Origin: JAWXCH01 sp034440595
GTDB lineage: Bacteria > Planctomycetota > Planctomycetia > Pirellulales > JALHPA01
Assembly: GCA_034440595.1 (NCBI GenBank)
Contig: JAWXCH010000530.1
Coordinates: 1-15,236, forward strand
Direction: 5' to 3'
DNA length: 15,236 nt
In this document: positions 8,081 through 14,481 of the stretch, piece after piece
Position numbering within the stretch: position 1 is the first letter of the stretch
How the letters are laid out: every line of letters begins with the position of its first letter
The notes under the pieces: generated by a model
The model's input: only the letters and a program-made list of their open reading frames with translations
What the model was told of the DNA's origin: nothing
The model's database searches: none
Translations under genes and position numbers: made by a program

Positions 8081-8365
8081 TTGACGGAGTTCCTTGACCG
8101 TGTGGTGAGCATGGCGCGCAGTTATGCAGGAGTAATTGGGTTGCTGGCTTTCACGGTAGTGATTGCTCGCAACATGCTGCACGATGGCTCAATGACGAGC
8201 AGCGTTCAGCAGGCCTTGGTCTGCATGGTTGTGTATGCACTGATCGGTGGAGTGGTAGGACGTGTCGCGCAGTTCATCGTTGATGATCTGGTGCGAAGCG
8301 AGTTGGCCGAAGCCATGAAGGAATCGGCCCGGCTCGGAAAAACAAAGAGTGGTACCGTTCAATAG
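8081..8365 (+). CDS. Small two-helix membrane protein of the flagellar cluster, unknown function
   Basis: I do not recognise this 94-residue protein. It has two hydrophobic segments (about 15-33 and 44-66) joined by a short polar loop containing HDGSMTSS, and a charged C-terminal tail (67-94, DDLVRSELAEAMKESARLGK) predicted to be helical and cytoplasmic. There is no signal peptide cleavage site. The longest frame begins with TTG at 8081. In-frame GTG codons at 8102 and 8105 and an ATG at 8111 are alternatives, and an ACGGAG at 8084-8089 could serve the later ones, so the start is uncertain. Its place between flhG and fliA in the same direction suggests a membrane-linked role in flagellar assembly or control, for example as a partner of FlhF, FlhG or FliA. 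That is inference from position only. Confidence 0.72.
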   Translation: MTEFLDRVVSMARSYAGVIGLLAFTVVIARNMLHDGSMTSSVQQALVCMVVYALIGGVVGRVAQFIVDDLVRSELAEAMKESARLGKTKSGTVQ

Positions 8366-8377
8366 TGTTTTGTGTGC

Positions 8378-8394
8378 CACTGGCTCCGCCAGTG
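8378..8394. repeat. REP-like palindrome upstream of fliA
   Basis: CACTGGC (8378-8384) and GCCAGTG (8388-8394) form a perfect 7-bp stem around a TCC loop, beginning 13 bases after the stop codon of the small membrane protein. No T run follows, so it is not a standard terminator. The compact GC-rich palindrome resembles extragenic repeats that recur in bacterial genomes, but only one copy is visible in this window. Confidence 0.4.
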
Positions 8395-8460
8395 CTAGAT
8401 CTAATCGAGAGTTGAAGTTGCTGGTTTGTTCGTTGACATCATGGATGATGACATCGGCAA

Positions 8461-8477
8461 CGCGAGCGAGTCTCGCG
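8461..8477 (+). promoter_or_regulatory. Hairpin in the fliA leader
   Basis: CGCGAG (8461-8466) and CTCGCG (8472-8477) are perfect complements around a 5-base loop, 24 bases ahead of the fliA ribosome binding site. A second perfect dyad, CATCAT-GG-ATGATG, lies at 8437-8450. Together with the palindrome at 8378-8394, three dyads fill the 146-base gap before fliA, so the leader may fold in the mRNA. Confidence 0.35.
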
Positions 8478-8500
8478 GCTGCTGCAAGTGAAGATAATCA

Positions 8501-8506
8501 CGGAGG
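8501..8506 (+). promoter_or_regulatory. Ribosome binding site deciding the fliA start
   Basis: CGGAGG at 8501-8506 lies 5 bases before the ATG at 8512. It favours this start over the in-frame GTG at 8488, which lies upstream of the Shine-Dalgarno sequence itself. Confidence 0.8.
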
Positions 8507-8511
8507 ATTGC

Positions 8512-9306
8512 ATGGCGACGATTACCGCGGCCGAGGATATTCAGGACTTGTGGCTGAGATTCAAGGCCGATCCTTCCAGTCAGGAAATGCGCAACCAGCT
8601 CATTGAGCAGTATTTGCACCTGGTTAAGTACAACGGCGAACGGATCTGGGCACGATTGCCAGAAGGGGTCGAACTGGACGATCTGGTCTCGGCCGGAATC
8701 TTTGGCCTGATGGACGCGATCGACGCCTTTGATCTGTCGCGCGGCGTCAAGTTTGAAACCTACTGCGTGCCTCGTATCCGTGGTGCCATGTTGGACGAAC
8801 TGCGAACGATGGACTGGGTGCCACGCTTGGTCCGCTCCAAGGCCAGCAAGCTGAACGAAGCGATCAAAACTCTCGAAGCACGACTTGGCCGCTCGCCAAG
8901 CGAAGTGGAACTTTCCGAACACATGCAGATCTCACTGGCCGAACTGGAGAAGATGATTCTCGACGCCAGCGCTGTGAATCTGGTCAGTCTCAACAAAAAG
9001 TGGTACGAGACCGACAGCTATAAAGACGTTCGCGAAATTGACATTCTTGAGGACAAGAAGGGTGAGGATCCGACACGCCGCATTCAGAAGAATGATCTGA
9101 TGCGATTGGTCACCAAAGGCCTCAACCGTAATGAGCGCTTGATCATCATCCTCTACTACTATGAAGAGTTGACGATGAAAGAAATCGGAGCCACGCTCGA
9201 TCTTTCTGAAAGCCGTGTATCACAAATGCACAGTTCGATCATGCAACGCCTGCAAGGGCAGCTTGGTCGTCGTCGTCCCGAATTTGCCGGCGGCGGACAG
9301 TTATAA
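8512..9306 (+). CDS. fliA: Flagellar sigma factor FliA (sigma-28)
   Basis: FliA is the alternative sigma factor that directs RNA polymerase to late flagellar and chemotaxis promoters. The 264-residue protein has the sigma-70 family order of domains. Region 2 spans about 28-105, with QYLHLVKYNGERI, ELDDLVSAGIFGLMDAIDAFD and RGVKFETYCVPRIRGAMLDELRTMDWVPR, the last being a hallmark of the FliA/SigF/SigD group. Region 3 (about 106-150) reads SKLNEAIKTLEARLGRSPSEVEL. Region 4 (about 200-250) contains the helix-turn-helix LTMKEIGATLDLSESRVSQMHSSI. It is the last gene of the cluster and is followed 70 bases later by a strong terminator. A FlgM-type anti-sigma factor is not present in the window, so how it is held inactive cannot be seen. 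Confidence 0.95.
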   Translation: MATITAAEDIQDLWLRFKADPSSQEMRNQLIEQYLHLVKYNGERIWARLPEGVELDDLVSAGIFGLMDAIDAFDLSRGVKFETYCVPRIRGAMLDELRTMDWVPRLVRSKASKLNEAIKTLEARLGRSPSEVELSEHMQISLAELEKMILDASAVNLVSLNKKWYETDSYKDVREIDILEDKKGEDPTRRIQKNDLMRLVTKGLNRNERLIIILYYYEELTMKEIGATLDLSESRVSQMHSSIMQRLQGQLGRRRPEFAGGGQL

Positions 9307-9376
9307 ATCCGGCGTACGCTTTGCGCTTGCCAAACTGCAAAGAAGCACGCTGGTTATTTTTGTTAAGCGAACCTCG

Positions 9377-9407
9377 AAAGCCTTCGGCAAGTGCCGAAGG
9401 CTTTTTT
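9377..9407 (+). terminator. Intrinsic terminator of the fliA operon
   Basis: AAAGCCTTCGGC (9377-9388) pairs perfectly over 12 bp with GCCGAAGGCTTT (9393-9404) around the loop AAGT. The right arm ends in six T residues (9402-9407). It lies 70 bases after the fliA stop codon and is the strongest terminator in the window. Confidence 0.93.
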
Positions 9408-9644
9408 CGTATACGCAGTTGCAATCATACGCAATCAGCCGGCACGCGATAGCGTCCGGTTAATGAATGGCTCCGAAGATCGTCAGGATTGCAGAATTGA
9501 CGATCACACTGCTTCTCGCCGAGCGAAACGTGATAGTGGCAAAGCTCTCCGCTGTCGATTAGACTGCACTTCTCCAGGGAGAGATTCTTCCTGCCCGCCA
9601 TCCCTACATTCCTGCACCAATAATCTGCCTCGGAAATCCCTCCA
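9408..9644. other. Intergenic region between the flagellar terminator and the hydrolase gene
   Basis: This stretch should hold the promoter and leader of the hydrolase gene at 9645. I see no clear -35/-10 pair and no strong Shine-Dalgarno sequence. A small imperfect hairpin, CCGG-C-ACGC pairing with GCGT-CCGG, lies at about 9439-9461. An open frame crossing here (9391-9648) overlaps the terminator and has no coding character. Confidence 0.5.
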
Positions 9645-11918
9645 ATGAAGTTGACTCAGAACCCGTTCCATATCCCTACTACGTACATTGCTACTAAGGC
9701 CCTCTACTGGATATTGCTGTGGACTGCGACCGGTGCGCTGGCAGTGTGCTTCACCGCGCCGTCATTGGCACAATCCATTCGCATTCTGCCCCCAGGCGAA
9801 CGGCCTGACGATGTTCGGCTGAAAGGCCAGCGTAATCTCGATAGCTATTTCCCCTTCGATCCACCTGCTTCGCGCGAAGAGTGGAACAATCGCTCCACAG
9901 AACTGCGCCGTCGAGTACTGCTTGCCACCGGTCTCTGGCCCATGCCAGAACGTACGCCGCCGCAGGCAGTGATTCACGGCAAAGTCGATCGCGATGATTA
10001 CACTGTCGAACGTGTGTTTTTGCAAAGCTACCCTGGCCACTTTGTCACTGGCAGCTTGTACCGTCCCAAGGGAAAACCGGGCAAGGTGCCGGTGGTTCTG
10101 TGCCCGCACGGTCACTGGCCGGGGGGCCGGTTTCAGGATGTCGGTGAAGAGAATGCGAAGAAACAGATCGCAGGCAAAGGTGAACAGCAAATGAATGCCG
10201 CGCGGCATCCGCTGCAAGCGCGCTGCGTGCAACTAGCGCGGATGGGGTGCATGGTGTTTCACTATGACATGCTCGGCTTTGCCGATAGTGTGCAAGTACC
10301 GGCGGCCGTCTCGCATGCCTTTGCACAGCGTCGGCCAGAAATGGAATCGGACAAGGCCTGGGGGTTTCACTCGCCACAGGCGGAGCTGCGCATGCAGAAC
10401 ATCATGGGGCTGCAAACTTACAATTCACTACGCGTGCTGGACTGGATTTGCGAGCTGCCCGAAGTGGATGCCGAGCGAATCGCAGTCACCGGTGCGAGTG
10501 GCGGCGGAACGCAGACTTTCATCCTCAGCGCTATCGATAGCCGGCCAACCGTCGCGTTTCCTGCGGTAATGGTCTCAACCGCCATGCAAGGTGGCTGCGC
10601 CTGCGAGAATTGTACCTACCTGCGAATTGGAGCAGGCAATGTGGACTTCGCCGCGCTGACCGCTCCACGGGCACTGGGACTCACCGCCGCAAACGACTGG
10701 ACGCGGGAGATGACCATCAAGGGCATGCCGCAGTTGCAGCAGCTTTATAAGCTATTCAACGCACCAGACAACGTGCGGCTGACTTCATTGACACACTTCG
10801 ACCATAACTATAACCTACTGAGCCGCACGGCGATGTATGAGCTGGTCAATCAGCATCTGAAACTCGGTGCGCAATCGCCTATTGTCGAGCGAGATTTTGC
10901 GCCGCTCAGCCCTGCTGAGTTAACGGTCTGGACCGATGAGCATCCGGCTCCCAAAGGAGACAATGTTGGCGAAGCGCACGAGCGTACGCTGCTCAAGAGC
11001 ATCGACGACGCCTCTCAATCGCAGATTGCCGCTATTGCCCCAACCGACGGCAAGTCTTTGGACAAACACCGCGAAGTGATCGGGGGAGCCTGGAAGACAA
11101 TTATCTCTCGCGAGATTCCAAAGGCCGGCGAAGTCTCGTTTATGGTGTTCAGCGAGATGGGCTTTGGAAACGGTCACTCGCAGTTTGGCGGCCTGATGTC
11201 GCTGCCAACTCAAAAGGAGCAACTACCGGTCACCATTTTTCGACCCCACAACTCCACCGGCCAGGTTGTCGTCTGGCTGGATGATAGCGGTCGTGCTGTG
11301 CTATTTGACAACAAAGGTGAGCCAACTGCCGATGTCGTCCGTCTGCTTGATGCGGGCTACACTGTCGTCGGTGTGGACCTGATTTATCAAGGGGACTTTC
11401 TAACTGATGGAACTGCGCAGTCCACAGCCCCACGCACCTCAGCCATCCGCAATAGCGCGGCATTTACGCTAGGATACAACCATCCAGTCTTCGTGAAACG
11501 AGTACACGATGTGCTAACGGCGATCAGCTACGCCAAGCATGAAAAAGCGGGCAACAAAGTAACCGTTTTGGCCAGTGGACCAGCGGCCGCGATTGCACTG
11601 GCCGCTCGTGCCAGGGCAGGGGATGCAGTCGAGGATTTAATGATCGACACGCAAGGTTACCGGTTAGGTAGCGTGAAGAGTATTGACGATCTGTACTTTG
11701 TGCCGGGTGCCGTAAAGTATGGCGACCTGCCGGCGCTGGTGGCGCTCAATGCGCCGCGAAAAACCTGGGTTACCGGTGAGACGGCAGCTTCTTTGAAGAC
11801 CGCACAGCAGGCGTACAAGGCTGGCGACCGAGAGAAATCGCTAACATTGTCCTCCGATCCGAAGGCATCCATCAAAGCGGCGAATGATGAGATGGTAAAG
11901 CTGAATAAGATGAAATGA
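9645..11918 (+). CDS. Secreted alpha/beta hydrolase, acetyl xylan esterase-like, with a degenerate second hydrolase domain
   Basis: This 757-residue exported protein starts with a long signal peptide (about 1-42) ending SLA before QS. The first alpha/beta hydrolase domain (about 85-410) contains the oxyanion region LCPHGHWPGG (152-161), the nucleophile elbow VTGASGGGTQ with S285, a candidate acid D351 in AANDWTREM, and candidate histidines H384 and H387 in LTHFDHNYN. A cysteine cluster (CACENC, 318-323) may form disulfides or bind a metal. The second half (about 495-720) has an alpha/beta pattern, but the expected elbow reads VLASGPAAAI with no serine nucleophile, so it is probably a non-catalytic copy. 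Relatives are annotated as acetyl xylan esterases or dienelactone hydrolase-like proteins, and similar proteins are abundant in planctomycetes that degrade polysaccharides. The substrate is not known; a carbohydrate ester is plausible. The next gene is convergent, 51 bases away. Confidence 0.85.
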   Translation: MKLTQNPFHIPTTYIATKALYWILLWTATGALAVCFTAPSLAQSIRILPPGERPDDVRLKGQRNLDSYFPFDPPASREEWNNRSTELRRRVLLATGLWPMPERTPPQAVIHGKVDRDDYTVERVFLQSYPGHFVTGSLYRPKGKPGKVPVVLCPHGHWPGGRFQDVGEENAKKQIAGKGEQQMNAARHPLQARCVQLARMGCMVFHYDMLGFADSVQVPAAVSHAFAQRRPEMESDKAWGFHSPQAELRMQNIMGLQTYNSLRVLDWICELPEVDAERIAVTGASGGGTQTFILSAIDSRPTVAFPAVMVSTAMQGGCACENCTYLRIGAGNVDFAALTAPRALGLTAANDWTREMTIKGMPQLQQLYKLFNAPDNVRLTSLTHFDHNYNLLSRTAMYELVNQHLKLGAQSPIVERDFAPLSPAELTVWTDEHPAPKGDNVGEAHERTLLKSIDDASQSQIAAIAPTDGKSLDKHREVIGGAWKTIISREIPKAGEVSFMVFSEMGFGNGHSQFGGLMSLPTQKEQLPVTIFRPHNSTGQVVVWLDDSGRAVLFDNKGEPTADVVRLLDAGYTVVGVDLIYQGDFLTDGTAQSTAPRTSAIRNSAAFTLGYNHPVFVKRVHDVLTAISYAKHEKAGNKVTVLASGPAAAIALAARARAGDAVEDLMIDTQGYRLGSVKSIDDLYFVPGAVKYGDLPALVALNAPRKTWVTGETAASLKTAQQAYKAGDREKSLTLSSDPKASIKAANDEMVKLNKMK

Positions 11919-11969
11919 GATGGTGCGTTTTAATGAGCTAGTGCCCAAATTACAATGCAGGTCGTCATC

Positions 11970-12998
11970 CTACTTCTTAATCGTCGTAATCCAGAACAGC
12001 GGCTTGCCGTTCTCGTCCACTCGGACGTCATTCTTCAAATCCACCTGAAATAGCACCTGCTGCAGCACCTTGCTGTAGTAGGTCTTCTTGGCCGGGATAG
12101 AAATGGTCTTTTTCAGATCGATCTTGTGCTTGGCCAGTTGTGCATGGTCCAGAAGCATCGGTACTTCCAACCGACCTTCCAGCGCTTCCAAGGCCTCGGC
12201 GGCGGTGACGCCGTCAATCTCGGCGTTCAGGAACTCAAACAGTTTGGGAATGAACTTAGCCGGTGGATCCTCGGGGGGCCAGCCAATCGGCCAAGTGTCG
12301 CTTTCCGCCGTACCGCTCGTGACATAATAGCGTACCGGCTGCCCGTCCGGTTTTTGAGGATTCAGCGTCGCCCCATTGGCTCGCAAGATTGCCGCTAGCA
12401 CTGTTCCGCTGGACAAGCCCTTCAGCTCCTGCTGAATCGGTTCGCCGGCGGCGATGGCCTTTTTTGCATTCACTTCGACGGTGGTTGGGATCTTCAAACC
12501 GCGTGCGATGCGACTGGCGATTTCGCTTGGTTTTAAACCTTTGGTTGAAAAGTCCACCGGCCGCTTCAGATCGGTTATCACCGACTCGAGTTGCTCGTGC
12601 GTCAGCCCATAAGCGGCCTTCTTTTCGGTCACGCCGACTACGCCATTATTGTTCAATTCGGCAATCCAGCGCGTTATGCCGGCCGCATCGCGCTGCGTGA
12701 ACCTTTGCCCCGGTAGTTGCAATGTTCCTCGTGCATCGACCACGCCCACGACACGATAGGCCGGAACTTCTTTGGTGCCGACCTGATCGATCTTGGGCAC
12801 GTCGGCCGGCTCGGCACGGCGGATTCGCAGACCAGAAACCCCCAAATCGGTCATCGTTTTGAACCATTGCTGAGTGGCAGCCGAAGAGAGTCCTTTGTCA
12901 GTGACCAATTCAAAATCCACACGTACGGCGGCGGACACGGTCGCAGTGCATAGCAGCAGAAGCAGCAGCGTGCGAATGAGGAGCAGCGGGGAGTGCAT
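11970..12998 (-). CDS. Secreted protein with STN-like modules, unknown function
   Basis: This 342-residue protein has a strong signal peptide (MHSPLLLIRTLLLLLLCTATVSA, 1-23, given here with its core LLLIRTLLLLLLC at 5-17). The N-terminal part (about 25-118) has no family I recognise. The C-terminal part (about 262-342) has the pattern of a secretin/TonB short N-terminal (STN) type module: ALEGRLEVPMLLD, then ISIPAKKTYYSKVLQQVL, then PLFWITTIKK. The segment at 151-211 may be a related module. An earlier in-frame GTG at 13049, overlapping the stop of the upstream PDZ gene, would add 17 residues, but the ATG at 12998 gives a better signal peptide. It is 50 bases downstream of the PDZ gene and probably cotranscribed, so the two may act together in the periplasm or envelope. 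Confidence 0.8.
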   Translation of the reverse strand: MHSPLLLIRTLLLLLLCTATVSAAVRVDFELVTDKGLSSAATQQWFKTMTDLGVSGLRIRRAEPADVPKIDQVGTKEVPAYRVVGVVDARGTLQLPGQRFTQRDAAGITRWIAELNNNGVVGVTEKKAAYGLTHEQLESVITDLKRPVDFSTKGLKPSEIASRIARGLKIPTTVEVNAKKAIAAGEPIQQELKGLSSGTVLAAILRANGATLNPQKPDGQPVRYYVTSGTAESDTWPIGWPPEDPPAKFIPKLFEFLNAEIDGVTAAEALEALEGRLEVPMLLDHAQLAKHKIDLKKTISIPAKKTYYSKVLQQVLFQVDLKNDVRVDENGKPLFWITTIKK

Positions 12999-13048
12999 GG
13001 TGGAAGGGCGTCTCGTTGAAACAGAAATCGTTGCAGTTGGGACAAGCA

Positions 13049-14125
13049 CTATGGAACTTCGATCGGCACAATTCCGCCGGGGAACTCGCGCGGATCGTCA
13101 AAATACTCAGTCGAGTATTGGATTCTGCTCCCCGGATTCACTTTCTCATTCCAGCGGTCAAGCTTGGCCGTCTTGGCCAGTTTTTCACCGTCGCGCACTA
13201 TAACTAAGGAGATGGAGTCTCCCGCTCGCTTTTTCGCGATCGCCGCAGTGAGCTGTTCAAAACTGCCGACAGGTTGCCCCTCCATTGAGATGATCTGATC
13301 TTTCGGCAGCAGGCCCGCTTTCTGTGCGGCGGAGTCCGGTTGCAACGTATCGACAACACAGCCTTCGCTGGTCATGGTTCCTCCCACACCCAATAATCCT
13401 CCATTACGAATGTCGACCACCTCAGTCTTCAGTTTTTGACGAAGCTGATCGGCACCCGCGTCGGAGATTTGTGTGCCATACAGTTTTGCGTGGCGCAGGT
13501 ACTTCAACGCAACCAAATGGGGAATGGCCTGATCGTCGACCGACTCAGCAAAAATTTCGAGTTGAATCACCGGATCCATGAGCTTCAAAGTTTGCAGGTC
13601 GTCATTCTTGCCGCGCCATTCGGCACCAATGGTGACCTGCATGCCGACCCCGTTGGCTGCGACCACGGTGGCACCTAGCTCGCGCATGCGTTCGACGGCA
13701 CGGGCTTGTCGAATTTGTCGATAGCCAGCCAGGACCGTTTCGGCACGCGCGGCGGTCGATGTGATTTTATTGGCGGCCACCGAATCCAAAGTTGAAAACG
13801 CTGCGTCTTCGGCCCGCGCGTCGTCGCTATTCAATAGTCTGGCCAGAATTACAATGCTGCGAGTTGCCACTTCTAGGCGGTCTGAACGTGCCGCCTGCGA
13901 CAAGGCCGGTACAGCCGGTAGTCCGATCTCGTACAGTTTGTTGGAAGCAGTCTCGCGCGTGAAATAGTCGTTGGCATCGAGTGCAGCAACCCATTTATCG
14001 ACGTCTGGTGCTGACGAGGACTTCTGATCTGTTGCACTATCCACCGGGCCAGGATCGGCCAAGGTAATGGAATACGTTGTCAGAATTCCACAAATGACCA
14101 GAATGGCTCGCACAGTTGGCATCAT
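13049..14125 (-). CDS. Secreted HEAT-like/LRR-like/PDZ protein
   Basis: The 358-residue protein has a signal peptide (about 1-23, cleavage near TLA-D). A HEAT-like helical stretch (about 43-100) includes VDKWVAALDANDYFTRETA and NKLYEIGLPAVPAL. A short leucine-rich-repeat-like part (about 175-235) includes AIPHLVALKYLRHAKLYGTQISDAGADQL. A PDZ domain (about 243-325) includes LLGVGG, LQPDSAAQKAGLLPKDQIISMEG and SISLVIVRDGEKL. There is no protease domain or catalytic triad, so it is likely a peptide-binding or scaffold protein outside the cytoplasm. An AAGGAAG sequence lies 4 bases ahead of the first ATG and 7 ahead of an adjacent second ATG (14122), so either could be used. The downstream STN-like gene is probably in the same transcript. 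The 22-bp repeat array lies about 65 bases upstream of this start. Confidence 0.85.
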   Translation of the reverse strand: MMPTVRAILVICGILTTYSITLADPGPVDSATDQKSSSAPDVDKWVAALDANDYFTRETASNKLYEIGLPAVPALSQAARSDRLEVATRSIVILARLLNSDDARAEDAAFSTLDSVAANKITSTAARAETVLAGYRQIRQARAVERMRELGATVVAANGVGMQVTIGAEWRGKNDDLQTLKLMDPVIQLEIFAESVDDQAIPHLVALKYLRHAKLYGTQISDAGADQLRQKLKTEVVDIRNGGLLGVGGTMTSEGCVVDTLQPDSAAQKAGLLPKDQIISMEGQPVGSFEQLTAAIAKKRAGDSISLVIVRDGEKLAKTAKLDRWNEKVNPGSRIQYSTEYFDDPREFPGGIVPIEVP

Positions 14126-14191
14126 TCGACTTCCTTGGATGGATCCACATTCATGGCGGCAGGTTCTACGACTAGTCCAATGTCAACCAAC

Positions 14192-14279
14192 GGTACTCCG
14201 GTCCAGGTAATCTGGTACTCCGGTCCATGTCATCCGGTAGTCCGGTCAATATCAACCGGTACTCCGGTCAGTATCTTCG
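14192..14279. repeat. Four tandem 22-bp repeats in a divergent intergenic region
   Basis: The core GGTACTCCGGTC begins at 14192, 14214 and 14258, with a one-base variant (GGTAGTCCGGTC) at 14236, giving an exact 22-base period over four units. The remaining ten bases of each unit are related but more variable. A degenerate fifth copy may precede at about 14171-14190. In the last unit the core forms a dyad, ACCGG-TACT-CCGGT. The array lies between the minus-strand PDZ gene and the + strand ygiQ-like gene, where it could bind a regulator or be a simple expandable repeat. Confidence 0.85.
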
Positions 14280-14433
14280 TCCCGCCTCAGTATTATAGCA
14301 CCTGCGCCAGAGTGAATCCCTAGCAGTTTCAGGCCAATCCACCCCCAAATCTGCCGGTTTGGAGAGGCTAGCGTCCTATTCCAAGTCGCACCGGCCACGT
14401 ACACTGGAATCAGCCCACAAGGGAAGCTTTTTG

Positions 14434-14450
14434 GCTCGGCGTTGCTGAGC
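14434..14450 (+). promoter_or_regulatory. Small hairpin in the ygiQ leader
   Basis: GCTCGGC (14434-14440) and GCTGAGC (14444-14450) can pair over 7 bp, including one G-U pair in RNA, around a GTT loop, 31 bases before the ATG at 14482. No T tract follows, so it is not an obvious terminator, and its role is unknown. Confidence 0.25.
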
Positions 14451-14481
14451 ATCGCTATTTGCACGTACTGGATCGTTGATC

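Noticed and set aside
7847..8182. 111-codon minus-strand open frame between flhG and the small membrane protein
   Set aside because: It overlaps the start of the small membrane protein gene, has no recognisable content and lies on the opposite strand within a single-direction cluster.
8371..8400. Intrinsic terminator after the small membrane protein
   Set aside because: The stem is good, but it is followed by CTAGATCTAA rather than a T run, and fliA follows in the same direction.
14170..14280. CRISPR array
   Set aside because: Units are contiguous with a 22-base period and related sequence throughout. There are no unique spacers of about 30 bases and no cas genes.
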